Assembly (NCBI RefSeq): GCF_900172355.1
Contig: NZ_FWFZ01000007.1
Span: 142,277 to 206,276 of the forward strand
Origin: Roseisalinus antarcticus
GTDB lineage: Bacteria > Pseudomonadota > Alphaproteobacteria > Rhodobacterales > Rhodobacteraceae
DNA: 64,000 bases
Direction of reading: 5' to 3'
The first letter of the stretch is position 1, and each line of letters opens with the position of its first letter. The notes under the pieces are model-generated. The model did not search any database, had not been told where the DNA came from, and saw only the letters and a program-made list of their open reading frames with translations. This document shows, piece by piece, positions 1-10,120 of this stretch. The position numbers were made by a program, and so were the translations under genes.

Positions 1-2485
1 CTTCGGCCGGGCCGCACGCGGCCACGGCGGGGCGGACAACGTCCTCGATCTGGGCAAGGACCGTGGCACTGGCGGCGCCGGGGGCGGTAGCCTTGCCGTC
101 GAGCAGGTCCTGCGCCAGAAGCTCCAGCCGCTCTACCGTGTCGCCATTGGTGCGCCAGAGATCCGCCGTGAGGGGGGCGAGAGCCTCGGGGCGCTCCTGT
201 GCCGCCTCGGCCGGGGGGCAGTCGAGCGGATCCATGGCGATGCCAAGATCGGCGGCGAGGGCGCGGATCAGGGAGGCGTTGCCCGCCTTGCCCTCGGCCC
301 GGGGCACGCGGGCCAGGGCGATGGCCAGGTCACGGGCCTGGCGGCCGGTCGGGCTCTGGCCGAAGACGTGCAGGCCGTCGCGAATCTGGGCCTCTTTCAG
401 ATCGCAGAGCCAGGCGTCCAGCCGGGCCAGATCGCTGTCGTCATCGCCCGAGAGACCGGCGTCGGAGGCCAGACCGGTGGCCTGGGACAGCGACAGGATC
501 TCGCGCCGCAGGTGGGTCGTGCGGCGGGGATCGACGCCGGCGGCCTCGTAGTACTCGTCCACCAGCGCCTCGAGGTCGCGCAGGGGGCCGTAGCTTTCGG
601 CCCGGGTGAGAGGCGGTGTCAGGTGATCGACGATCACGGCCTGGGCCCGCCGTTTGGCCTGGGTCCCCTCGCCCGGATCGTTGACGATGAACGGGTAGAT
701 GTGCGGGACGGGGCCGAAGGCGATCTCGGGCCAGCAGGTCTCGGACAAGGCGACGGCCTTGCCGGGGAGCCATTCGAGATTGCCGTGCTTGCCCATGTGA
801 ACGATGGCATGGGCGCCCCAGTGGTCGCGCAGCCAGAGGTAGAAGGCGAGATAGTTGTGTGGCGGGACGAGGTCGGGCGAGTGGTAGGTATCGGTCGGGT
901 CGATATTGTAGCCGCGGGCGGGCTGGAGCGCGACGACGGCGTTGCCGAAGCGGTGGATGGAGAGGGCGAAGACAGGTTCGGAGCGGCCCTCCGGGGGGAG
1001 TTTTTCCGCCAAGATGAAGGGATCGGATTCAGGCGGGCCCCAGCGGTCGGTGACCTGTTGCTTGGCCTCCCAGGGCAGGGTGTCGAACCAGGTGCGGTAG
1101 GTGGAGAGCGGCAGATGCTCTCCTCCGGTGCGCGAGGCGCGGTCGGTCAGCCAGTTGGTGGGGCCGGCCATCAGGGTCGCCATCAGGGTTTCGGCATCGG
1201 CGGGGGGGGGCGTCTGGTATCCGGCCTCGGCCAGCAGGGTCAGGGCATGGACGGTCGCGGCCGGTGTGTCGAGGCCGACCCCGTTGGCCAGGCGCCCGTC
1301 CCGGTTCGGGTAGTTTGCCAGGACCAGGGCGACGCGCCGGTCTCGGGCGGGGGTGTGGCGCAGGTGGGCCATTCGGGCGGCCATCTGCGTTACCGCGTCG
1401 ATCCGGTCGCCGCGCGGCCTGTAGGTGGCGATGGGGCATTCGGTGGCCTCGTCGAAATAGGCCGCGTCCTTGAAGCTGATCGCGCGGGAGAGCAGGCGGC
1501 CATCGACCTCGGGCAGGGCCACGTTCATGGCGATGTCGCGGGCCGAGAGGCCCGACAGGCCGCCCTCCCACGCCTCTTCGGTGCCGCCGGACAGGATGAC
1601 CTGGAACACGGGGGCGCCGTTCGCCTCGGCGCTGGCGAGCGGGTTGCCGGAGCCCGGGGAACCGGGGGTGCCGGTGGCGAAGGCGGTGCAGTTGAGGATG
1701 ACCGAGGGCGGCGCCGCGGTGAAGAGAGACGACAGCATGGCCTGGCTCACGTCGTCCTTGAGCGAGGCCGCGAAGATCGGCATCGGGTTGAGGCCGGCGC
1801 GCAGCAGGCTTCGGGTCAGGCGGTTGATCGGGGCGAGCCCGGCGCCCTGCAGCAGGGCACGGTAGAAGACGATGGGCACGACCGGGGCGTCCTGGGTCCA
1901 TGCACTGCGCAACCGGGTCAGGTCGGGTGCGGTGGCGCCGGGCCAGTAGAGACCGGCCCGCAGCAGGGGGCGGGCGGGCGCGGCCGTGCGCTGCTCCGTC
2001 CCGCTGGCGATGTCCGCCGCATGGCGCAGGAAATTGGCGGCGTTCTCCGGCCCGCCTTCGACCAGATAGGACCAGAGCGCGTCGTAATCCGCCTCCGAGA
2101 CCGTGCTGAGCGCCCGCAGCTCGGGGTCGGGCTTGTCGTCGCCGGGCAGAAAGGCGACGGGCACCCCCGCTGCGTGGAGCCCGGCGGAATACTGCGTCAG
2201 CCCGTAGCGCCAATAGCCCGCGCCGCCCAGCAGCCGCGCCACCACCAGCCGGCATTTCCGGGCGCAGGCGTCCAGGTGCAGGTCGACGCTCATGGGATGG
2301 TGCAGGTGCGTCAGGTTGGCCAGCCGCAGGCTCGGCGCCTCGGGCAGGTTGGCGCGGGCCTCCGACAGGGCCGCGAGTTCGGTATCGGCGGCGGAAATCA
2401 CCAGGATGTCGGCGGGGGTCTGGCCCAGGTCCGTCGGCTCTTTGCCGTCGTCGACGGCACCGGGTGTCGCGGCGAGGAGATGCAT
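1..2485 (-). CDS. cobN: Cobaltochelatase subunit CobN (C-terminus beyond the window edge)
   Basis: This is the large subunit of the ATP-dependent aerobic cobaltochelatase, which with CobS and CobT inserts cobalt into hydrogenobyrinic acid a,c-diamide in the cytoplasm. The minus-strand frame is open from the ATG at 2485 to the left edge, giving about 828 residues; full CobN proteins are about 1,250-1,300 residues, so the C-terminal third is missing from view. The N-terminus reads MHLLAATPG and soon DLGQTPADILVIS, as in CobN proteins. Internal family landmarks include VHMGKHGNLEWLPGK and HRFGNAVVALQPARG. It is the last visible gene of the hupE-cobW-GNAT-cobN unit, starting 40 bases after the GNAT stop. 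Magnesium chelatase subunit BchH is the main alternative, but the cobalt context favours CobN. Confidence 0.96.
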   Translation of the reverse strand, partial: MHLLAATPGAVDDGKEPTDLGQTPADILVISAADTELAALSEARANLPEAPSLRLANLTHLHHPMSVDLHLDACARKCRLVVARLLGGAGYWRYGLTQYSAGLHAAGVPVAFLPGDDKPDPELRALSTVSEADYDALWSYLVEGGPENAANFLRHAADIASGTEQRTAAPARPLLRAGLYWPGATAPDLTRLRSAWTQDAPVVPIVFYRALLQGAGLAPINRLTRSLLRAGLNPMPIFAASLKDDVSQAMLSSLFTAAPPSVILNCTAFATGTPGSPGSGNPLASAEANGAPVFQVILSGGTEEAWEGGLSGLSARDIAMNVALPEVDGRLLSRAISFKDAAYFDEATECPIATYRPRGDRIDAVTQMAARMAHLRHTPARDRRVALVLANYPNRDGRLANGVGLDTPAATVHALTLLAEAGYQTPPPADAETLMATLMAGPTNWLTDRASRTGGEHLPLSTYRTWFDTLPWEAKQQVTDRWGPPESDPFILAEKLPPEGRSEPVFALSIHRFGNAVVALQPARGYNIDPTDTYHSPDLVPPHNYLAFYLWLRDHWGAHAIVHMGKHGNLEWLPGKAVALSETCWPEIAFGPVPHIYPFIVNDPGEGTQAKRRAQAVIVDHLTPPLTRAESYGPLRDLEALVDEYYEAAGVDPRRTTHLRREILSLSQATGLASDAGLSGDDDSDLARLDAWLCDLKEAQIRDGLHVFGQSPTGRQARDLAIALARVPRAEGKAGNASLIRALAADLGIAMDPLDCPPAEAAQERPEALAPLTADLWRTNGDTVERLELLAQDLLDGKATAPGAASATVLAQIEDVVRPAVAACGPAE

Positions 2486-2525
2486 CTGGCGGCCCTTCGG
2501 GTCGGGCGCCTGACCGACGTCAGGA

Positions 2526-2974
2526 TCAGGCGAGGGGTTTGCGCATGAAAATGCTGGTGGTGTTCGCGGTGTAGCTGCCGAAGGGGGCGCAGGGGGCGAA
2601 CCCCATCCGTTCATAGAGCCGGTGGGCCGCGGACAGCGTGTTGCCGGTTTCCAGCTTCAGTTCGGCGAGGCCCTGCGCGACGGCCTCCTGTTCGAGCCGG
2701 TCGAGGATGAGCCGTGCGGCCCCGCGCCCGCGGGCGGTCTCGGCGGTGAACATGGATTTGACCTCGCCGTATCCGTCGCGCAAGGCGAGCGCCCCGGTCG
2801 CCAGGGTCTCGCCTTCTGCCGTCGCCGTGAAGAATCGGATGTCGGGCGCGGTGAGCGCCTCGATGGAGAGGTAGTGATTGTCCTCCGCCGGGAACAGGCT
2901 CTGCATCAGGGCATGGCTCGCCTCCAGCAATGCCCGCGGACCGGGATCGCGCGGGTCGGCCGGTCTGACCTCGA

Positions 2975-2978
<4 letters not shown>
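2526..2978 (-). CDS. GNAT family N-acetyltransferase
   Basis: A 150-residue single-domain acetyltransferase of the GNAT fold. The acetyl-CoA pyrophosphate loop is visible as ARGRGAA at residues 82-88, followed by the C-terminal block with LYERMGFAP. The substrate cannot be read from the sequence. Its ATG overlaps the cobW stop codon (ATGA), so it is probably translationally coupled to cobW and falls under the same B12 riboswitch, with cobN 40 bases downstream. That makes a role in cobalt or corrinoid metabolism possible, but no known cobalamin step needs an acetyltransferase. It may simply be a passenger gene. Confidence 0.9.
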
Positions 2979-4045
<1,067 letters not shown>

Positions 4046-4074
4046 GCTTCTGAGGGGTCCTCTGGACGCGGAAA

Positions 4075-4096
4075 GGCGGCCCCCGGAAGGGCCGCC
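4075..4096 (-). other. Intercistronic hairpin between hupE and cobW
   Basis: A perfect 8-bp stem (GGCGGCCC with GGGCCGCC) around a 6-base loop lies in the short hupE-cobW spacer. There is no U-tract, so it is not a canonical terminator. It may stabilise the hupE end of the transcript or set the ratio of hupE to cobW. Confidence 0.5.
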
Positions 4097-4118
4097 CGGA
4101 TGTGGGATGAAACGCGGA

Positions 4119-4766
4119 TCAGCCGGCGATGGCGGCGACGATCGGGCCTTCGAGCATTTCCAGCGCCAGGAAGACACCGACGCCGGCCACGGCCGCGCCC
4201 GCAAGGCGGGCGTTCACGCTGCCGGCCGCGGTCGCGCCGAGCAGGCCGCGGGCGGCGAACTGGGCCCCGATGGCAAGCGCGTATTGCGTCAGACCGAGGA
4301 ACAGGAGATAGCCCGCAAGGACAGCCCCGCCGACGCCGCCTTCCTGGCCGGCAAGCGCACCCGCGAAGGCCGCGCCGTGAAACAGCCCGAAGCCCGCGAA
4401 CAGCGCCAGCGCCGGTCCGAGGGTCAGCGCACGGCCCGACAGGATCACGCCGCCGACGGTCAGCAGCGACAGCACGATCACCACCTCGACAGCGGGCAGC
4501 GCGAGCCCGGCATAGGCGGCGACGCAGCCCAGCACCATGGCCGCGACATAGGCCAGCGGCGCGGTGAAACGGGCCTGGGTGAACAGCGCGGCGATGCCCA
4601 TGGCAGCCACGAAGAACAGGTGGTCGAAGCCCAGGACCGGATGGCCGACGCCGGACATCGCCCCGTGGGCGAAGGTCTCCATCGGCAGGCCACCCAGCGG
4701 ATGGTGAGCAAGAGCGGGTGTCGCGGCCAGCGTCGTGGCGGCGGCGGCGAGCGAAAAGCGTTTCAT
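4119..4766 (-). CDS. hupE: HupE/UreJ family cobalt/nickel permease
   Basis: A 215-residue inner-membrane protein with a cleavable-looking signal peptide (MKRFSLAAAATTLAATPALA) followed at once by HH. The family motif HPVLGFDHLFFVAAMG, which carries metal-ligand His and Asp, follows about 30 residues later. About six hydrophobic helices make up the rest. The start at 4766 is preferred over an upstream ATG because it starts a clean signal peptide and has AAGGGGA about 9 bases upstream. HupE proteins take up Ni or Co. Directly behind a cobalamin riboswitch and before cobW, cobalt is the likely substrate. Confidence 0.9.
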   Translation of the reverse strand: MKRFSLAAAATTLAATPALAHHPLGGLPMETFAHGAMSGVGHPVLGFDHLFFVAAMGIAALFTQARFTAPLAYVAAMVLGCVAAYAGLALPAVEVVIVLSLLTVGGVILSGRALTLGPALALFAGFGLFHGAAFAGALAGQEGGVGGAVLAGYLLFLGLTQYALAIGAQFAARGLLGATAAGSVNARLAGAAVAGVGVFLALEMLEGPIVAAIAG

Positions 4767-4865
4767 CAAGTCTGTCCCCTTCGGTTTCAAAGGGGGTCTT
4801 TCGAGGGGCAGGCCATGCTTGAGCTGTGGCAGACCCTACGGAACACCCCGTCCGTCGTGTTGTCT

Positions 4866-4887
4866 CCACGGCCTGTCGGGGCCGTGG
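4866..4887 (-). other. Hairpin directly after the B12 riboswitch (candidate expression platform)
   Basis: On the transcribed minus strand the sequence CCACGGCC-CCGACA-GGCCGTGG forms a perfect 8-bp stem starting two bases after the closing helix of the riboswitch. No U-tract follows and the hupE start codon is about 100 bases away, so whether it acts on termination or on translation cannot be decided from sequence. Confidence 0.45.
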
Positions 4888-4888
4888 C

Positions 4889-5084
4889 GCATGGCAGGTC
4901 TCCTGGCTCGCGGGTCGATGCAACCTGCCGCCTTCCCGGGTGTCCCCAGTGGCTGAGTGGCAGGCCGCTCTCCGCTGACAGTCGCGGGGGCGGCTGCGGA
5001 TTTGGGCCTCCGGTCTGGATCTGCCCGCACCGCATTCCCTTTTGAGCCCCGGCCTTTGGTGGTCGGCCTGACGGGGCACCATGC
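4889..5084 (-). promoter_or_regulatory. Cobalamin (adenosylcobalamin) riboswitch
   Basis: Read on the minus strand, all core elements appear in order. There is GGTGCC near 5080, AAAAGGGAATGCGGTG at about 5025-5040, CCGCCCCCGCGACTGT, GCCACTGGG, CGGGAAGGCGG, and the exact B12 box AGCCAGGAGACCTGCC at 4893-4908. The closing helix P1 is a perfect 6-bp pairing, GCATGG (5084-5079) with CCATGC (4894-4889). It stands in the leader of hupE-cobW-GNAT-cobN and would reduce expression when adenosylcobalamin is plentiful. It is the only B12 riboswitch I could find in the window. Confidence 0.96.
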
Positions 5085-5311
5085 CCCACCCTTGTGCGGC
5101 GCGGGGGCGGCAGGCGTCAAGCAGCGATTGCGACCGAAAAGCTGCCCGCCGCGGCATGGGACCGGGCTTCGCCCCCGCGTCAGGCGGTCGGATCTGCGCA
5201 ATATGTTGGGGATAACGAGCGGTGGTCGGCCATATGCGGTGCCGTGTCCGTTGACTCGCGGGGCGGGCGGGCGGCAGGCTGACGGCACAAGTAGAATCGA
5301 AAGGCCAAGCG

Positions 5312-8300
5312 GTGCGCTTTACCCGGCTGAAGCTGAACGGCTTCAAGAGTTTTGTCGACCCGACCGACCTGGTGATCGCCGACGGGCTGACCGGCGTCGT
5401 CGGGCCGAACGGCTGCGGCAAGTCCAACCTGCTGGAGGCGCTGCGATGGGTCATGGGCGAGAACCGCCCGACCGCGATGCGCGGCGGCGGCATGGAGGAC
5501 GTGATCTTTGCCGGGGCGGCCACGCGGTCGGCGCGGAACCATGCCGAGGTCTCGCTTGTGCTCGACAATGCCGAACGGCTGGCGCCCGCGGGGTTCAACG
5601 ACAGCGACATCCTGGAAATCACCCGGCGGATCACCCGCGACATCGGCTCGGCCTACAAGGTCGGAACCAGGGATGTCCGGGCGCGGGACGTCCAGATGCT
5701 GTTCGCCGATGCGGCCACGGGGGCGCATTCGCCCGCGCTGGTGCGGCAGGGCCAGATCAGCGAGCTGATCAACGCCCGGCCCAAGTCCCGGCGCAAGGTG
5801 CTGGAGGATGCCGCGGGGATCGGCGGGCTCTACCAGCGGCGCCACGAGGCAGAGCTCAAGCTGCGCGCGGCCGAGCAGAACCTCGCCCGGGTGGACGATG
5901 TGATCGAACAGCTGGCCGCGCAGCTGGCGCAGCTGGCGCGGCAGGCGAAGCAGGCCGCGCGCTATCGCGAGATCGGCACGGCCCTGCGCCAGGCCGAAGG
6001 GGCGCTTTTCTACACCCGGTGGCGCGAGGCGGACGCGGCCCGGCTGACGGCCGAGCAGGCCCTGCGCGAGCAGGTCATCGCCGCCGCCCGCGCCGAGACG
6101 GCCGCCCGCGAGGCGGGCCAGGCGCGCGAGGTCGCGGAGGCCGCGCTCCCCCCGCTGCGGGAGGAAGAGGCGATCGCCGCGGCGGTGCTGCAGCGGCTGG
6201 TGGTCGAACGCGATGGGCTGGCCGACGAGGAGCACCGGGCGCGGGAGGCGATCGAGGCGCTCGACGGCCGCATCGCCCAGCTGACCCGCGACATCGAGCG
6301 CGAGGCCGGGTTGAACCGCGACGCCGGAGAGACGGTGGCGGGGCTCGAGGCCGAAGAGGTCAGGCTGCGGCAGGCCGGCGAGGGGCACGAGGACAGGCTC
6401 GCCCAGGCCTCCGAGCAATTGGCGGAAGCGGCGGAGGTGTTGCAGACGCGCGAAAGCGACCTGACACGGCTGACCGAGGACATGGCGCGGCTGTCGGCGC
6501 GGCACCAGGCGGCGCACCGGCTTGTGGAGGATCACCGCAAGACGTTGAGCCGCAACGAGGCCGAGGCCACCAAGGCCCGGGCGGCGCAGGCCGAGGCGCG
6601 CCTGGCGCTCGACGCGGCCGCCGCCGCGATGGCGGACGCCACCGCCGGGTCAGAGACCGCCCAGGCGACGGCGCAACGGGCCGAAGAGACGCTGGCACAG
6701 GCCGACGAGGCCCGGTCCGAGACCCAGGGACGCGAGTCCGATGCCCGGGCTGCAAGGTCGGCGGCGGAGGGCGAGGCCTCGGCGCTGCGGGCCGAGGTCG
6801 GGGCGCTCGAGAAGCTGGTGAACCGCGATTCGCGCGACGGGGCGCAATTGCTGGACCGCGTCGAGGTGCGCCCGGGCTATGAAAAGGCGCTTGGCGCGGC
6901 GCTGGCCGATGATCTGCGGGCCCCGGTGGTCGGGCCGGGCGCGGTCTCGGGCTGGATTGCGCTGCCGGGCTATCCGGCGCCGGCGCCCTTGCCGGCCGGG
7001 GTGACGGCGCTGACGGATGTGGTCTCGGTCCCGGATGTGCTTGTGCGGCGGATGTCGCAGATCGGGCTGGTCGCGGCCGAGGCGGGCGCGGATCTGCAAC
7101 TGGCGCTTTTGCCCGGTCAGCGGCTGGTCTCGGTCGAGGGGGATCTCTGGCGCTGGGACGGGTTCCGCGCCGGGGCGGCGGATGCGCCCTCGGCCGCGGC
7201 GTTGCGGTTGCAGCAGCTGAACCGTCTGACCGAGCTGAAGCGCGACCTCGAGGAGGTGACCGCCCGGGCCCAGGGTGCCAGGCAGGCGCATGAGGCCCTG
7301 TCCCGCCGGCTGGCGGATCTGACGGCTGCGGACCGGCACGCGCGGGACGCGCGGCGCGAGGCAGACCGGCTGGTCGGCGAGGCCGCCCGGGCCCTGAGCC
7401 GCGCCGAGGCGGACCGGAACCTGTCGGACGGCAAGCTGGAGACGGCGGGCCTTGCGCTGGACCGGTTCGAGGCCGAGGCGGAGGGCGCCCGCCGGGCGCT
7501 GGCCGAGGCCGAGACGGTGGTGGCCGATCTGGGCGATCTGTCGGCGGCGCGGGGCGAGGTCGAGGCGGTGCGCACCGCGGTGGAGGCCGCGCGGATCACG
7601 ATGATGTCGCGGCGCTCGGCGCTGGACGAGGTGCGGCGCGAGGGCGAGGCGCGGGCGCGTCGGGCGCGCACCGTCGAGGCCGAGATCAAGACCTGGCGTA
7701 CACGGCTGGACACGGCGTCGAGCCGGTCGGCAGAGCTGGAGGATCGCCGGTCCGAGGCGCAGGAGCAATTGGCCGCGGCGGCCGGCAAACCGGAGGAGAT
7801 CGCAGTAAACCGGGCGCGGTTGGACGCGGCCATGGAGGCGGCCGAGGCGCGGCGGCGCGACTCGGCCGAAGCGCTTGCCGTGGGCGAGACGGGTCTGCGC
7901 GAGGCGACGGTCGCCGAGCGCGACGCCGAGAGGCTCGCCGGCGAGGCGCGCGAGGCCCGGGCCCGGGGCGAAGCCCGGTTGGACGCAGCGAAGGAGTCTG
8001 TTTCCGCCGCCGCGCTGCGGACCCAGGAGGCGCTGGAGATGGCCCCGCAGGAGCTGCCGGCCGCGCTTGCGCTCGACCCCGAGGCGTTGGGCCGAGCGGA
8101 GGATATCGAGGCGGATGTGAACCGGCTGAAGCGGCAACGGGACGCCTTGGGCGCGGTCAACCTGCGGGCCGAGGAGGATGCCCGCGAGGTCCAAGAGGAG
8201 CATGACGGCCTGGTGCGCGACAAGACCGACCTCGACGAGGCGATCCGCACCCTGCGCGCGGGTATCGGCAGCCTGAACCGCGAGGGCCGCGAGCGCCTGC

Positions 8301-8767
8301 TGACCGCCTTCGAGGAGGTGAACCGGAACTTTTCGGCGCTGTTCACCCACCTTTTCGGCGGCGGCGAGGCGCGGCTGGAACTGGTGGAGAGCGACGACCC
8401 GCTGGAGGCGGGGCTGGAGATCATGTGCCAGCCGCCGGGCAAGAAGCTGTCGGTCCTGTCTCTGTTGTCGGGCGGCGAGCAGACGTTGACGGCGCTGGCG
8501 CTGATCTTTGCGGTGTTCCTGGCCAACCCCTCGCCGATCTGCGTGCTCGACGAGGTGGACGCGCCGCTGGATGACGCCAACGTGGGGCGGTTCTGCGACT
8601 TGTTGAACGAGATGACGCGGCGCACGGAGACGCGGTTCCTGGTCATCACCCACCATGCGGTGACGATGAGCCGGATGGATCGCCTGTTCGGTGTCACCAT
8701 GGGGGAGCAGGGGGTGTCTCAGCTGGTCTCGGTGGATCTGAAACGCGCGGAACAGATGGTGGCCTGA
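5312..8767 (+). CDS. smc: Chromosome segregation protein SMC
   Basis: An 1,151-residue SMC ATPase that, as a dimer with ScpA/ScpB kleisin partners, compacts and segregates the chromosome. The head Walker A GPNGCGKS is at residues 31-38. Two long Ala/Glu/Arg-rich coiled coils flank a hinge around residues 480-620. The C-terminal head shows the ABC signature LSGGEQ and Walker B with the D-loop (ICVLDEVDAPLDD). The start is GTG at 5312; the length is normal for an alphaproteobacterial SMC. The coiled coils generate many long but spurious frames on the opposite strand. Confidence 0.98.
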   Translation: MRFTRLKLNGFKSFVDPTDLVIADGLTGVVGPNGCGKSNLLEALRWVMGENRPTAMRGGGMEDVIFAGAATRSARNHAEVSLVLDNAERLAPAGFNDSDILEITRRITRDIGSAYKVGTRDVRARDVQMLFADAATGAHSPALVRQGQISELINARPKSRRKVLEDAAGIGGLYQRRHEAELKLRAAEQNLARVDDVIEQLAAQLAQLARQAKQAARYREIGTALRQAEGALFYTRWREADAARLTAEQALREQVIAAARAETAAREAGQAREVAEAALPPLREEEAIAAAVLQRLVVERDGLADEEHRAREAIEALDGRIAQLTRDIEREAGLNRDAGETVAGLEAEEVRLRQAGEGHEDRLAQASEQLAEAAEVLQTRESDLTRLTEDMARLSARHQAAHRLVEDHRKTLSRNEAEATKARAAQAEARLALDAAAAAMADATAGSETAQATAQRAEETLAQADEARSETQGRESDARAARSAAEGEASALRAEVGALEKLVNRDSRDGAQLLDRVEVRPGYEKALGAALADDLRAPVVGPGAVSGWIALPGYPAPAPLPAGVTALTDVVSVPDVLVRRMSQIGLVAAEAGADLQLALLPGQRLVSVEGDLWRWDGFRAGAADAPSAAALRLQQLNRLTELKRDLEEVTARAQGARQAHEALSRRLADLTAADRHARDARREADRLVGEAARALSRAEADRNLSDGKLETAGLALDRFEAEAEGARRALAEAETVVADLGDLSAARGEVEAVRTAVEAARITMMSRRSALDEVRREGEARARRARTVEAEIKTWRTRLDTASSRSAELEDRRSEAQEQLAAAAGKPEEIAVNRARLDAAMEAAEARRRDSAEALAVGETGLREATVAERDAERLAGEAREARARGEARLDAAKESVSAAALRTQEALEMAPQELPAALALDPEALGRAEDIEADVNRLKRQRDALGAVNLRAEEDAREVQEEHDGLVRDKTDLDEAIRTLRAGIGSLNREGRERLLTAFEEVNRNFSALFTHLFGGGEARLELVESDDPLEAGLEIMCQPPGKKLSVLSLLSGGEQTLTALALIFAVFLANPSPICVLDEVDAPLDDANVGRFCDLLNEMTRRTETRFLVITHHAVTMSRMDRLFGVTMGEQGVSQLVSVDLKRAEQMVA

Positions 8768-8780
8768 CCCGGTGCGGCGC

Positions 8781-8831
8781 GGGGACGCCGTGTGACGCTC
8801 GCCTTCGGCATCGCCCCACCCGCCGTCCCTT
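8781..8831 (+). repeat. Palindromic intergenic element family A, copy 1
   Basis: Copy 1 of a five-copy family with the core CGCTCG-arm-CATCGCCCC. The apical arm is the short GCC-TTC-GGC, and an outer stem pairs GGGACG with CGTCCC. It lies 14 bases after the smc stop, before the MFS gene. Confidence 0.8.
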
Positions 8832-8951
8832 GGCAAGGGGCCCGCGCCCTGGAGATTACCGTGACAGGCGGAGTGTGCTGATCTGTCGGGAGATCGGGGG
8901 TGCGTCATCTCGGATGCGTGGAAAATTCTTGCGGCGCTGACGCTCGCGCGG

Positions 8952-10097
8952 TTGAGCATGGGGTTTCAGTTCCAGGCTGTGCCGGCGCTGGCGGCGCAGC
9001 TGACCGCCGACCGGGCGCTGAGCTTTGCCGCCCTTGGCTCCCTCGCGGGGGCTTACCTGTTGCCCGGCGTGGTCGCGGCCCTGGGCAGCGGCTGGCTGGG
9101 TCAGCGGTTGGGAGACATTCGCACCGCCCTGTGGGGGCTGGGCATGATGACCCTGGCGGGGGTCTGCGGTTGGCTGGCCGAAAGCTTTGGCGCCGCGCTC
9201 TTGTGGCGGGTCGTGGCGGGCTGCGGGGCCGTCGGGCTGAACGTGATGCTCACCAAGATGGCGGCGGACTGGTTCCAGGATCGCGACGATCTGCCGACCG
9301 CCATGGGAGTTCTGGTCTCGAGCTGGCCGGCGGGGATTGCCCTGGCGATGGTCGTCGTGCCGCCCGTGGCGCTGTGGATGGGGCTTGGCGTCGCGATGAT
9401 CCTGCCTGCCGTGGTCGCCGGGGCCGCGCTGGGGTTGCTGGCGCTCGTGTGGAGGGCGCCGCCCTCGCGGGGCGGAACGGTGCGGACCGGCTCGGCGGGG
9501 TGGCTCACGCGCCGCGAACTGGCGCTGGTGTTGATCGCGGGCGGGATCTGGGCGCTTTACAACACCTCGCTGATCGCGGTGATCGCCTGGACACCGGGCC
9601 TGCTGCAGGCGCGCGGCGTCGACGCCATCGCCGCCGCCGCAGCCGTGAGCCTGATCGGCTGGCTGGCCATCCTGTCGGTTGCGGCGGGCGGATGGCTGGC
9701 GGCGCGGTCGCCATGGCGCGATCTGCCGGCGCTGGCCTGTTTCGGGCTCTCGATCGCCGGATATCTGGCGATCATCGCATCGGGAGCCGCCGCGGCCTCG
9801 CCCTGGGCGATGGCGGCCATGGGGCTGGTCTTCGGTCCGGCGGCGGCCGTGATCATGACACTTCCGGTCGAGGCCTCTCGGCCGCAGGTGCGGGCCTTGA
9901 CCATGGGTCTATATCTTGCGGTCTACTACCTGTTCATGGGTGTGGGCCCGCCGATGTTGGGCGCCCTGCGGGACGTCACCGGGTCTGCGGCGGCCCCGCT
10001 TCATGCAGGGGCGGCGATGCTGGTCGGCTGCCTTGTCCTGTGGGCCGGGTTTCGCGGCCTGCAGCGACGCGGACCAGAGACGGCCCTCGGCAGCTGA
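8952..10097 (+). CDS. Major facilitator superfamily transporter
   Basis: A hydrophobic protein with about 12 membrane helices, typical of MFS permeases. The substrate is unknown. The first usable canonical start in frame is TTG at 8952, giving 381 residues. The frame is open upstream to 8865 and reads ISDAWKILAALTLAR directly before it, which completes the first transmembrane helix, so the true N-terminus probably lies upstream. There is no ATG, GTG or TTG there; ATC at 8907, ATT at 8925 or CTG at 8883 are the candidates, and a GGGGG run precedes 8907 by 7 bases. No neighbour suggests a substrate. Confidence 0.88.
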   Translation: MSMGFQFQAVPALAAQLTADRALSFAALGSLAGAYLLPGVVAALGSGWLGQRLGDIRTALWGLGMMTLAGVCGWLAESFGAALLWRVVAGCGAVGLNVMLTKMAADWFQDRDDLPTAMGVLVSSWPAGIALAMVVVPPVALWMGLGVAMILPAVVAGAALGLLALVWRAPPSRGGTVRTGSAGWLTRRELALVLIAGGIWALYNTSLIAVIAWTPGLLQARGVDAIAAAAAVSLIGWLAILSVAAGGWLAARSPWRDLPALACFGLSIAGYLAIIASGAAAASPWAMAAMGLVFGPAAAVIMTLPVEASRPQVRALTMGLYLAVYYLFMGVGPPMLGALRDVTGSAAAPLHAGAAMLVGCLVLWAGFRGLQRRGPETALGS

Positions 10098-10120
10098 GGG
10101 ACGAGTCGGCCCGCGCGGTG

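Larger units (their letters stand above)
4767..5311. other. Intergenic region between hupE (minus) and smc (plus)
   Basis: This 545-base stretch has no protein gene. It holds the hupE leader with the B12 riboswitch and its 3' hairpin (4866-5084). The remaining roughly 225 bases (5085-5311) must contain the divergent promoters of the cobalt operon and smc. No clear -35/-10 pair stands out. Confidence 0.8.

Noticed and set aside
368..2548. A 726-codon plus-strand open frame across cobN
   Set aside because: It is the mirror frame of the GC-rich cobN gene, Gly/Arg/Val-rich with no family match; the minus-strand CobN motifs are decisive.
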